From the NCBI GenBank assembly GCA_947176065.1, contig CAMWPB010000003.1, positions 62,001-126,000 of the forward strand: a DNA stretch of 64,000 bases, given 5' to 3'. The translations under genes were made by a program, and so were the position numbers. Under the pieces are notes generated by a model. The model did no database searches and was not told the origin of the DNA. It saw only the letters and a list, made by a program, of their open reading frames with translations. The DNA is from an uncultured Lachnospiraceae bacterium. Lineage in GTDB: Bacteria; Bacillota; Clostridia; Lachnospirales; Lachnospiraceae. Positions 8,611 to 17,041 of this stretch are shown here, one piece after another; position 1 is the stretch's first letter; every line of letters starts with the position of its first letter.

Positions 8611-9792
8611 CTACCAATACAACACCCAGTCCTTGTGCAGTCTGGTCAGCGCCTCCATATAAAAATAATCTCCCCATGAATTACACTCATCTACCCCATA
8701 GTGATTACAGGTATTATAAGGGGAGTGATTAGAATAGGTACTGTGCAGCACCAGTCCGTTCGACTCCTTTTCATCCCAGACCGCATAATAGTCGTAGAGC
8801 GACTTCATCATCTGTCCGGCATATCTTTTGTAGACCGCCGCATCTGCCGCATCCATGGCTTTTATCATCTCCAGCATCCCACAGGCGGCAATCGATGCCG
8901 AGGAGGAGTCTCTTGGCTGGTCGTCCCCGTCCGTAAATTCCAGATCCCAGAAGGGCACCATATCCTTTGGCAAATGCTCCAGATAGTACTGTGCCACACC
9001 CTTAAAAACAGCAATGTATTCTTCCCTGCGCGTATACTTATAAGCCAGCGCGCATCCGTATATCCCCCATGCCTGTCCTCTGGCCCAGGCGGAACCGTCA
9101 CGGTACCCCTGACAAGTAGCTCCGTGATCCGGCGCCCCCGTCTTCATATCAAAGAAAAAGGTATGCCAGGTGGAAAAATCCTCCCGGATCACATTAGCGA
9201 TCGCCGTGTGAATATGTTTTTCCGCTATATCCCGGTATTTATGATCTCCCGTCTCCTCCGACGCCCAGTACAGCAGCGGCAGGTTGAGCAGGCAGTCGAT
9301 AATCAGCCTGTAATTTTCCGGCGCATCCATGGGTCCCCAGGCTTGAATAAACTCTCCCACAGGATGGTATCTGGTAATTAGCTGATCCGCCGCCTTGATG
9401 GCCGCCTCCCTGCCTTTTTCGCTGCCAACCAGCTTATAGCCCGCCACACAGGAAGGCGAATACAGAAATCCCATGTCGTGATGCTCCACCTCAATCTTGT
9501 TTTCGATGCGGCGCAGAAAGCTTTCTACCTGAATCTCTCCCGACTCCCGAAGCCGGTCTGCCGAACTACCACCCCGCTCTTTTTCATATTCATATGCCAG
9601 CCAGATTTCACCTGTCCAGAATCCCGTCGTCCAGTAATTATTTTCGATGGGCTCATAAAATCCGTTTTCGCTGTAGGCCTTCTGAAACTTATCAGTAAAA
9701 ATATCCAGATTCCTTACCACCTGTCCGGTGCAAAACCGTAATGCCTGTTCCACTTCCTCCCCGGTGATTACCGGCATCGTTTCAAACAACAT
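8611..9792 (-). CDS. Unsaturated glucuronyl hydrolase, GH88 family
   Basis: A 393-residue cytoplasmic (alpha/alpha)6-barrel enzyme. The two catalytic aspartates known from Bacillus UGL are found at the expected spacing: Asp106 (HHDMGF) and Asp166 (LIIDCLLN). The family hydrates the 4,5 double bond of the non-reducing unsaturated uronic acid made by polysaccharide lyases and so releases it as 5-keto-4-deoxyuronate, which feeds KduI. The aromatic motif NNYWTTGFWTGE near residue 51 is also typical. The start has GGAAGGAG upstream. GH88 rather than GH105 is favoured by these motifs, pointing to glycosaminoglycan-type substrates; sulfation preference cannot be read. Confidence 0.92.
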   Translation of the reverse strand: MLFETMPVITGEEVEQALRFCTGQVVRNLDIFTDKFQKAYSENGFYEPIENNYWTTGFWTGEIWLAYEYEKERGGSSADRLRESGEIQVESFLRRIENKIEVEHHDMGFLYSPSCVAGYKLVGSEKGREAAIKAADQLITRYHPVGEFIQAWGPMDAPENYRLIIDCLLNLPLLYWASEETGDHKYRDIAEKHIHTAIANVIREDFSTWHTFFFDMKTGAPDHGATCQGYRDGSAWARGQAWGIYGCALAYKYTRREEYIAVFKGVAQYYLEHLPKDMVPFWDLEFTDGDDQPRDSSSASIAACGMLEMIKAMDAADAAVYKRYAGQMMKSLYDYYAVWDEKESNGLVLHSTYSNHSPYNTCNHYGVDECNSWGDYFYMEALTRLHKDWVLYW

Positions 9793-9834
9793 ACGCTCTC
9801 CTTCCGTTCCATTCCCTTCTCTTCGTTTTCCCTG

Positions 9835-10710
9835 TCAACCTTTTAAACCCGTGGACGCCACGCCTTCCACAAAGTACTTTTGCAGGCATAAGAATACGAT
9901 GATAACCGGCACGAGTGAAACAACGGAACCCGCCATAATCAATCCGTATTCAGCGGAATACTGGCCGATAAACATTTTTAATCCGAGCTGGATTGTCTTT
10001 TTCGTCTCGGTTCGCAAATAGATTAAAGGCCCCAGATAGTCATTCCATGTATTCACAAAAGTAAAGATCGTAAGTGTCGAAAGCGCCGGCTTCGAAAGCG
10101 GCAGCATAATTTTCGCATAAATCCGGTACTCACTCATTCCGTCTATTCTGGCCGCTTCACAGAGATCATTCGGTATCCCTTCATAAAACTGCTTCATCAG
10201 AAAAACGCCGAAAGCCGAGAACGCCTGCAGGCAGATCATCGCCAAAAGCTTGTCGTTCAGCCCCATACTTCTCATCATAATGAACTGCGGCACCATGTAC
10301 ACCTGCCAGGGCATCGCAATAGTCGCTATGTACGCCAGAAACAGTTTGTTCTTATGTTTAAAATCCAGTTTCGCAAAGGAATACGCTGCAAAACTTGAGG
10401 TGAGAAGCTGCAGCAGCGTTACTACAATCGTAAGCACTACCGTATTCTGCACGAATTTTAAAAGCGGTATTTTTGTCCAGATTTTTACATAGTTATCCCA
10501 TTTCGGCTGCTTCGGAATCCACACGAACGGATCCATCACAAAAACTTCCCGGTTGGATTTAATCGAAGCGGACAACATCCACAAAAAGGGAAGAATCATA
10601 CATATCGTAATCAACAGCAGAATTGCATAGAGAAATATTTTCCCGATGATCTCATTTTTTCTTTTGGATTTATATTTTTTATTGGTCGCATTATCATTTA
10701 TGCCGTTCAT
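9835..10710 (-). CDS. ABC sugar transporter permease, MalG type
   Basis: A 291-residue inner-membrane permease with about six transmembrane segments. The first is at ~25-46 after a basic cytoplasmic leader. The EAA loop that docks the ATPase is clear (EAARIDGMSEYRIYAKIMLP). It pairs with the MalF-type permease encoded 16 bp upstream and the binding lipoprotein before it. The operon has no ATPase gene, so the complex probably borrows a shared MsmX-like ATPase encoded elsewhere. Its position directly before the GH88 gene indicates import of unsaturated uronate oligosaccharides. GGAGGAAG precedes the ATG. Confidence 0.93.
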   Translation of the reverse strand: MNGINDNATNKKYKSKRKNEIIGKIFLYAILLLITICMILPFLWMLSASIKSNREVFVMDPFVWIPKQPKWDNYVKIWTKIPLLKFVQNTVVLTIVVTLLQLLTSSFAAYSFAKLDFKHKNKLFLAYIATIAMPWQVYMVPQFIMMRSMGLNDKLLAMICLQAFSAFGVFLMKQFYEGIPNDLCEAARIDGMSEYRIYAKIMLPLSKPALSTLTIFTFVNTWNDYLGPLIYLRTETKKTIQLGLKMFIGQYSAEYGLIMAGSVVSLVPVIIVFLCLQKYFVEGVASTGLKG

Positions 10711-10726
10711 TTCGCTTCCTCCTTCC

Positions 10727-11776
10727 CTATGCTTCTAACTTTTTTTCATATCTGAACTGGATCAGCGTAACGATAAGCACCATTACAAACAGCACCATAG
10801 CGATCGCGCTGGAATATCCCAGATCCCAGTAGTTAAACGCATTCTGATAAATATAGTAGACGAGAACGGTAGCCGACGTACTCAGTTTCCCATCTCCTCC
10901 GCCCGCCAGCATAACCGCTATATCATATACTTTAAAACAATTAATTGTCAGCATGACAACCACGAAGAATGTTGTTGAGCGAAGCTGCGGCCAGGTAATA
11001 TAGCAAAACTTCTGCCATGTATTCGCACCGTCCAGACTTCCCGCCTCATACAGTTCTGCGGAAATACCCTGCAGACCTGCCAGATAGATCACCATGTAAT
11101 ACCCCATATATTTCCACACACTGAACAGCACTAAAGTCACCAGTACCAGACTACCGCTGAACCATTTTGGCAGCTGATCCTGCGGCACGCTAAATACTTT
11201 ATACAGGATATAGTTCACCGGACCCTTGGAAGGATGGAAAATCATACTCCATACCGCCGTGATCGCCGCCAGCGAAGCCACATACGGGAAAAAAGCCACT
11301 GTCCGGAAAAACCCCCGCGCGCGAATCTTCTGGTTCAATACAATTGCCAATGCCAGAGACGCAATCATGGTGAGAGGAACCGTACCCAGCACATAAAGGA
11401 TCGTATTCTTAAGCGCCGCCAGGAAAAAAGTATCTGTCGGCATTCTCTTAAAATTATCGAATCCCACAAAACTGATGGCATTACTGCCGTCCCAGTTCAT
11501 AAATGCCAAAAGGAATGCGAACACAATAGGAACCAGCGTAAATACGGCGAAACCGATAAAGTTGGGAGCAATGAAGGAATATGCCACGAGATCTCTTTTG
11601 GTCTCCCGGCTTATCCTTCTGTTATTCCTGGTCGCTGTCAGTTTTCTTTGTATAGAATCCCTTTTTACAATTAATTTTTTCTTTTTTTCAATATCAGCCT
11701 CCGCCCGGATCTGCCGCATCAGCTCGGCGGCCTCCGTCTCCAGTCTCTGCATCAGCGCAGCCTTTTTTTCATCCAT
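10727..11776 (-). CDS. ABC sugar transporter permease, MalF type, with N-terminal coiled coil
   Basis: A 349-residue permease partner of the MalG-type protein. The ATG at 11776 (MDEKKAALMQRLETEAAEL) is chosen because AGGAGT lies at 11786-11791; an open extension upstream runs into the terminator-like hairpin. Residues 1-65 are highly charged and predicted to form a cytoplasmic coiled coil, an unusual addition to this family. The membrane part starts at ~65 with AYSFIAPNFIGF, and the EAA loop is ELYEAGSLDGANTWQKFCYITWP. It has six predicted membrane segments. It is separated from the binding-protein gene by 94 bp that contain a strong hairpin. Confidence 0.92.
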   Translation of the reverse strand: MDEKKAALMQRLETEAAELMRQIRAEADIEKKKKLIVKRDSIQRKLTATRNNRRISRETKRDLVAYSFIAPNFIGFAVFTLVPIVFAFLLAFMNWDGSNAISFVGFDNFKRMPTDTFFLAALKNTILYVLGTVPLTMIASLALAIVLNQKIRARGFFRTVAFFPYVASLAAITAVWSMIFHPSKGPVNYILYKVFSVPQDQLPKWFSGSLVLVTLVLFSVWKYMGYYMVIYLAGLQGISAELYEAGSLDGANTWQKFCYITWPQLRSTTFFVVVMLTINCFKVYDIAVMLAGGGDGKLSTSATVLVYYIYQNAFNYWDLGYSSAIAMVLFVMVLIVTLIQFRYEKKLEA

Positions 11777-11809
11777 CCGCCTTTGACTCCTTTCCCTGTT
11801 TTTGAGTGA

Positions 11810-11842
11810 AAAAGGGCTGGCTGCGCAGCAGCCAGCCCTTTT
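11810..11842 (-). terminator. Intra-operon hairpin after the binding-protein gene
   Basis: A perfect 15-bp stem (11810-11824 with 11828-11842) and a 3-base loop, followed on the minus strand by a T-rich run. It lies between the binding lipoprotein gene and the first permease gene. It most likely acts as a partial terminator or 3'-end stabiliser, raising binding-protein mRNA over permease mRNA. Confidence 0.85.
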
Positions 11843-11870
11843 AAGACTTCTCTTATAGATCATCTATTAC

Positions 11871-13250
11871 TTACTGTGCCAGTATCTTCTCCACTTCTGT
11901 ATTCATAGAGGCAATACCATCATCAATAGACACTTCCCGATTCATAATTGACTTATGATAGGTATCAAGAATGTCATTCACTTCAGAAACCTTCTCTGCA
12001 TATGGAACCTCCAGATACAGATTGGATACGCTCAGCGCTTCTCTGCTGGCTTCATCCGTCGGAAATCCGTCCAATCCGGCAATGATCTCAGAAATCTCAT
12101 CATTCATGAGCGCCGGGAAGTTACCTGTAGCCGCCATAACAGCCGCTCCCTCCGGTCCGGATACCCACTCCACAAAATCAAACGCTGCATCCTTCTGATC
12201 CGATACGCCTGCCACAGCAAGACCCGTGATTGTGCCCAGTGTTGAGCCGGGCTCAACACCTTCCGCATGAGGATATTTTACAATGCCCCAGTTGCCACAC
12301 AAAGATGTATCATACTCGCCGCTTGCCAGGCTTGCAATCAAGGTTGAGATATACCAGGAGCCCATGTTCAGCATCGCTACATCGCCGCCGGAGAATGCTG
12401 CGGAATAATGCAGTCCTTCCGCGCTCAGATCCGCATAGTTTCTGCAAATGGAATCATCTTCCTGTTTCAGTACCATCTCATAGTATGGCCTAAAGAAATC
12501 ATAGTTGCCATCCATAACGGTATGCTTGCCGTCGAGTACGCCGAAGAGTTGGACCGCACTTCTCCATGTGTGATAATGTGTACCGTATACCTGAGAGCCG
12601 AAGGTAGGATCAGCCAGCTTTCTTGCCAGTTCATCATACTGTTCGAAGGTCATATCGTTCGTCGGATAATCTACACCCGCCGCATCGAAAATATCTTTGT
12701 TGTAGAACACTACCCAGAAATCATTTCTGAAAGGCAGTTCGTAAAGATTACCGTCTACCCTCACCTGACTGTCCACGCCACCGTATAAAGAAAGATCAAT
12801 TCCAGCATCTGCAATGTAACTGTCGAGGGGTTCCAGTGTATTTTTGGATACCAGCGTCGCATAACCCGGCACATCCTTGATCGTAACTACATCGAAGTCT
12901 GAACCGCTGCCCGAAAGCTCCGTTGCCAGTACCGTCATATAGTCGGTCGCACCCAGATCTGTCATTTCCACCGTCACACCGGGATGCGTTGCCTCGTATC
13001 CGTCCTTGATTGCCTGCCAGTAAGGAGTAATATCTTTATCCCAAATCGCCCACTTTAAAGTGATCTCCTCATCTGCCGCTGCCGCCGGTTCCTCTGCGCT
13101 TTCCCCCGCATCAGATGTTTCCGCCTCTGTTGGCTCTTCCACAGCCGGCGTCTCTGCCACAGGTCCCTGCGCCGTATTGCCGCCGCATCCCGCCAAGACT
13201 GTTGACAGCATAACCGTTGAAAGCATAACGCTTACCAGTCTTCTCTTCAT
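11871..13250 (-). CDS. Sugar ABC transporter substrate-binding lipoprotein
   Basis: A 459-residue family 1 extracellular binding protein. The signal peptide ends in a lipobox (STVLAGCGGN), followed by a Pro/Ala/Glu-rich linker to about residue 60, and then a two-domain binding fold (LKWAIWDKDITPYWQAIKDG). It is the first gene of the minus-strand operon that goes on to the two permeases and the uronate enzymes, so it should capture uronic-acid-containing oligosaccharides. GGGAGG lies just before the ATG. The promoter region is shared with the divergent two-component system, its probable regulator. Confidence 0.93.
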   Translation of the reverse strand: MKRRLVSVMLSTVMLSTVLAGCGGNTAQGPVAETPAVEEPTEAETSDAGESAEEPAAAADEEITLKWAIWDKDITPYWQAIKDGYEATHPGVTVEMTDLGATDYMTVLATELSGSGSDFDVVTIKDVPGYATLVSKNTLEPLDSYIADAGIDLSLYGGVDSQVRVDGNLYELPFRNDFWVVFYNKDIFDAAGVDYPTNDMTFEQYDELARKLADPTFGSQVYGTHYHTWRSAVQLFGVLDGKHTVMDGNYDFFRPYYEMVLKQEDDSICRNYADLSAEGLHYSAAFSGGDVAMLNMGSWYISTLIASLASGEYDTSLCGNWGIVKYPHAEGVEPGSTLGTITGLAVAGVSDQKDAAFDFVEWVSGPEGAAVMAATGNFPALMNDEISEIIAGLDGFPTDEASREALSVSNLYLEVPYAEKVSEVNDILDTYHKSIMNREVSIDDGIASMNTEVEKILAQ

Positions 13251-13315
13251 TTTATTTCCTCCCTCTTTTCAGTGATAAATTTGCATCCGGGTTCTTTTAA
13301 CCCTGCTGCTCTTTC

Positions 13316-13344
13316 AGTATAGTGTTTTCCTCTCCCGATTAACA
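13316..13344 (-). promoter_or_regulatory. Candidate promoter of the transporter/uronate operon
   Basis: On the minus strand TATACT (13321-13316) is a good -10 element with a weak -35 (TGTTAA, 13344-13339) at 17 bp. A weak -35 would fit activation by the adjacent AraC-type response regulator. The whole 13251-13589 gap holds no gene; it contains this promoter, a short GGGTT/AACCC hairpin at 13290-13304 and the divergent promoter at 13486. Confidence 0.45.
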
Positions 13345-13485
13345 TGGACAATTTTTAGATTTTATTCATATTTTTTTGCATTCTCAAGAGTTCCTCCGTT
13401 TTCATGCACTATTTTTGACTAATCTGTCTTTTTTATCTCACTTTTCCTTTTTCACCCCATTCCTTTTCTCATTAAGAAACAAATA

Positions 13486-13494
13486 TGATATAAT
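13486..13494 (+). promoter_or_regulatory. Extended -10 promoter of the two-component system
   Basis: TGATATAAT is a near-ideal extended -10 element about 96 bp upstream of the predicted kinase start. A partial -35 (TTCTCA, 13466-13471) lies 17 bp upstream. Confidence 0.6.
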
Positions 13495-13589
13495 GTGCGC
13501 ATAGGCAATGAGCAATGCATAGACAGAAAATGTATGTTTTCTGTCTGCACTGCAAAGAAAACACAGATCGGTTTTCAGGGGGAATCGCT

Positions 13590-15401
13590 TTGAAAAAATA
13601 TTTCCATACCATCCGCGCCCGGATCTTGCTATACACAATCTCCCTGATACTGCTTATCAGCATTATCATTGCTTTTATCAGCTATTATATTGCCTCCACA
13701 AATCTCCGGGACAATCTGATCCAGACTACGGAAACCAAGCTCTCTCTTCTTACATCTTCCATAGAATCCAATATCGAGAATGTACGGGGTTTTGTACACT
13801 CATGTCAGACCAGCAGCCAGATTCGCCAATTTACCATGAAGGATGACGATTCAGGCAAACATCTCAAAAGAGAGGCACACGATTTTGTTATGAACACTTA
13901 CAACACTAATGTTGCGTTACGCTCACAGCTCGTCCGAATGGTTATTATCCGGAGCTCCAAAAATGATATCATCCAGGTTGTTGAATCCTCCTTCTCCAGC
14001 GCTGCGGTTTCCGCTGCTTCCGTTATGGCCCTGCCCTATTTTGAAACTCTGTATCAGGAGCCCGGTGAGCTTGCGGCAGGCATGGTTCAGGATCCTTTCT
14101 CTACCTATAAAAACGTATCAGTTCTTCCCTTTGTAGTGACCATAGATCATCCCTATCAATCTCAGGAATTAGGCTATATATTCACTGAGATTTCCACCTC
14201 GGTGATTACCGACCCGCTGCATAATTATCTTACCAATGCGGACAGCCATCTGTATTTCCGTATCGGCGACACACTTTACCGGTATACAGACCAAAGCCTT
14301 ATCGCCTGTGATCAGGATTTTGAAGTGCTTCAGGATCTATCTGACACAGCGCTCAGCGAATACACGGTTATCCAGAAAGCCCGTAATATGGAGGGCCGTA
14401 GCTGCATTTTGATTACCAGACCTTTAAGCGTCAAAGGGCTATATGTTACAGAATGTCTGGATGAACACATGCTGTCCCAAAACATTTTCCAGACCTTCTC
14501 TCTGGTGGTCGTCGTTATTCTGAGTTTTGCAACTGCCATCGGCATTTTGTTTTCCCGATTTCTTTCAAAAGCTGTAAACGAGCCTATACAGCAGCTGCAG
14601 AAACGTATGAAGCGCATTGAAGCCGGAGATTTTTCCAGAGACTCTTCAACGGAATGGGAACACGAGCTGGGATACATTGGCAAAAACATCAATGATCTCT
14701 CCGAAAATGTCCTTTCCCTGATGAATCAGCGGATCGACGATGAACGCCAGAAGAAAGATTATGAATACCGAATGCTGCAAAGCCAGATCAATCCCCATTT
14801 TTTATACAATACGCTCAATTCCATTAAATGGATGGCTACTGTACAGAACGCGCCGGGAATTGCCGAAATGACCACCTCCCTGTCCCGATTGCTCAGGGAT
14901 ATTTCAAAAGGAACTGCCAGTCTGATTCCGTTGTCCCATGAAATATCTCTGTTGCAGGATTATTTTACAATCCAGCAGTACCGTTACGGTGGGACAATCA
15001 CCCTGCATATAGAGGTGGAAGATCCCGCCCTTACCGAAGCCCAGATTATTAAATTTACGCTCCAGCCAATTGTGGAAAACGCAATCTTCCACGGTATAGA
15101 GCCAAAGGGAATGGCCGGTTGCGTCTCTATCCGAATCTATCGGCAGGGCGGGTCCAACGTCTGCATAGATGTCAGGGATGACGGCGTCGGTATGGATAAA
15201 GAAACCGCCGCGCGGCTGTTAACTCAAGATTCCGCCGCCGATTCCTCCTTTTTTAAGGAAATCGGCATAAGCAATGTCCACAAAAGATTGCAGTATGAAT
15301 TTGGTAATGCGTACGGACTCCGCGTAGAAAGCAGACTGGGAGAATTTACGACAATCTCAATCCTGCTGCCCTTTATACAAAAGGAGAAGACTTATGATTA
15401 A
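13590..15401 (+). CDS. Sensor histidine kinase, YesM/LytS-type
   Basis: A 603-residue membrane kinase. The start is taken as TTG at 13590 (LKKYFHTIRARILLYTI) because AGGGGGA lies 8 bases upstream and the first membrane segment follows directly. The frame is also open 25 codons upstream from an ATG. Order: membrane segment ~10-32, extracellular Cache-like sensor ~33-300, second membrane segment ~305-325, HAMP ~330-385, His_kinase domain with phospho-acceptor His403 (INPHFLYNTLNSIKW), and an HATPase domain with NAIFHG and DDGVGM boxes. It overlaps the response regulator gene by 8 bp. Family members of this type sense extracellular sugars or binding-protein complexes, which fits the divergent transporter operon. 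Confidence 0.92.
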   Translation: MKKYFHTIRARILLYTISLILLISIIIAFISYYIASTNLRDNLIQTTETKLSLLTSSIESNIENVRGFVHSCQTSSQIRQFTMKDDDSGKHLKREAHDFVMNTYNTNVALRSQLVRMVIIRSSKNDIIQVVESSFSSAAVSAASVMALPYFETLYQEPGELAAGMVQDPFSTYKNVSVLPFVVTIDHPYQSQELGYIFTEISTSVITDPLHNYLTNADSHLYFRIGDTLYRYTDQSLIACDQDFEVLQDLSDTALSEYTVIQKARNMEGRSCILITRPLSVKGLYVTECLDEHMLSQNIFQTFSLVVVVILSFATAIGILFSRFLSKAVNEPIQQLQKRMKRIEAGDFSRDSSTEWEHELGYIGKNINDLSENVLSLMNQRIDDERQKKDYEYRMLQSQINPHFLYNTLNSIKWMATVQNAPGIAEMTTSLSRLLRDISKGTASLIPLSHEISLLQDYFTIQQYRYGGTITLHIEVEDPALTEAQIIKFTLQPIVENAIFHGIEPKGMAGCVSIRIYRQGGSNVCIDVRDDGVGMDKETAARLLTQDSAADSSFFKEIGISNVHKRLQYEFGNAYGLRVESRLGEFTTISILLPFIQKEKTYD

Positions 15402-16995
15402 CCTTTTAATTGCAGACGACGAGCCTTTAGTACAGGCCGGTATTAAATCCATGATCAACTGGGATTCCTACGACATCAATATCGTAGGAACAGCCACTAA
15501 CGGCGCGGCCGCCTGGGACATGATACAGAATAACACACCGGAAATTGTTATCACCGATATCAAAATGCCGGTTATGTCCGGTCTTGAACTGGCGCGCAAA
15601 TGCTACGAAGAGAACCGTACACTGCCTGTATTTATCATCCTTACAAGCTATGAGGAATTTCAGTTTGTCAAAGAAGCGCTCAACTATCAGGTTATCGCCT
15701 ATCTGGTCAAGCTGGAGCTGACTCAGGAATCCCTGGGGGAAACACTGGAGCGCGCCATCGCCAGGGTATCGGAGCTAAGAAGCGTCTCGCAAACGGGTGA
15801 AACCTGTGACCACGGCTTCTTTTTGATAAAGGAACATTTTTTTACACGGCTTGTTTTAAATCTTTTTGAATCGGAACAGCAGTTTCTTTCTCAGGCTCAA
15901 AACCTGAATATCAGTTTCGATTACGCTGCCTATGCCTGCAGCTATGTGACGATTGACGACCACCGCCTTTCCAACATGACCTCAGACAAGCAAATAACGC
16001 TCTACACCAACAGTTTACAGGTTACCCGCGAGATTATCTCCAAATATATTACCTGCCATGTCCTCTCTCTTGACACCAAGCATTTTTGTATTTTGTTCTT
16101 TCTGAGTGATACTCATAAGGAAGATTACCGCAGCGTCGTCGGAACCGCCCTGGCACAGACCTCTTCTATGTTGTTTAACTATTACAACATAAGGCTTTTC
16201 TCCACAATCGGTTCAGTTGTCACCATGCCGCTGCAGATTGCTTCTTCCTATCAGGATGCGAAGCAGATTGCCGCGCAGTTAAACAACGATACTCCTGTTT
16301 TATTTTTTGAAGACTTTCCCGGCGATGAGCCTCTGAAAAATGTCTTTAATATGTCCCTTTTCAAGCAGGACATCCGCAGGGCTTATGCCGAGTTTGACGA
16401 AAAAGCACTTTACGATATTTTTACCAACATTATTGATTTGTTTAAAAATCAGAGTGCGCACTATGTACAGGCTCTTGACGCCGCCGGAAACATCCTCTAC
16501 CTCTCCCTCTCCCTGCTGAACAATGGGGAACAGATCGTATCCGACATTTTCAGTAATCGGAGTAACGGTTATCGCTCCCTGTATGAGCTGACTAGTGTAG
16601 AGCAGATTCTGGATTGGCTTACCGTGTTCCGGGACGGACTCTGTGAGAGCTTTGCCTCTCATAATAAGGATTATAAACACCATATCGTGATAAATGTAAA
16701 AAAATATATTCAGGAACATGTCCGTGAAAAACTTAATCTAAACAAAGTTGCCGAGGTATTCAGCATCAGTCCCAATTATCTGAGCGTCCTTTTTTCCAAA
16801 TATAACGACCTCGGTTTTACCGACTATATCAATCAGAGCAAAGTCGAAGCCGCCATTCATATGATGACGGAGGAGGATCGCAGGGTCTATGAAATTTCTG
16901 ATCTGCTCGGTTTTGAGAGTGCCTTCTATTTTAGCCGCGTCTTTAAAAAAGTAACCGGTGTTTCACCTCGGGATTATATGAACAACAATGTCTGA
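15394..16995 (+). CDS. Response regulator, YesN type (REC plus AraC HTH)
   Basis: A 533-residue regulator. The N-terminal receiver domain (1-125) has the acidic pair Asp8-Asp9 and phospho-acceptor Asp55 (ITDIKMPVMSG). The middle ~300 residues have no clear motif. The C-terminal ~100 residues are an AraC-type double helix-turn-helix (LNKVAEVFSISPNYLSVLF ... FESAFYFSRVFKKVTGVSP). Translationally coupled to the kinase gene (8-bp overlap), and its last 8 bp overlap an open frame leading to the lyase gene. It is the likely activator of both the divergent transporter operon and the downstream lyase. Confidence 0.93.
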   Translation: MINLLIADDEPLVQAGIKSMINWDSYDINIVGTATNGAAAWDMIQNNTPEIVITDIKMPVMSGLELARKCYEENRTLPVFIILTSYEEFQFVKEALNYQVIAYLVKLELTQESLGETLERAIARVSELRSVSQTGETCDHGFFLIKEHFFTRLVLNLFESEQQFLSQAQNLNISFDYAAYACSYVTIDDHRLSNMTSDKQITLYTNSLQVTREIISKYITCHVLSLDTKHFCILFFLSDTHKEDYRSVVGTALAQTSSMLFNYYNIRLFSTIGSVVTMPLQIASSYQDAKQIAAQLNNDTPVLFFEDFPGDEPLKNVFNMSLFKQDIRRAYAEFDEKALYDIFTNIIDLFKNQSAHYVQALDAAGNILYLSLSLLNNGEQIVSDIFSNRSNGYRSLYELTSVEQILDWLTVFRDGLCESFASHNKDYKHHIVINVKKYIQEHVREKLNLNKVAEVFSISPNYLSVLFSKYNDLGFTDYINQSKVEAAIHMMTEEDRRVYEISDLLGFESAFYFSRVFKKVTGVSPRDYMNNNV

Positions 16996-17041
16996 TTGCT
17001 TTATGAAGGAATCTGATATAAGAGTGTTTTGGAGGTATGCT

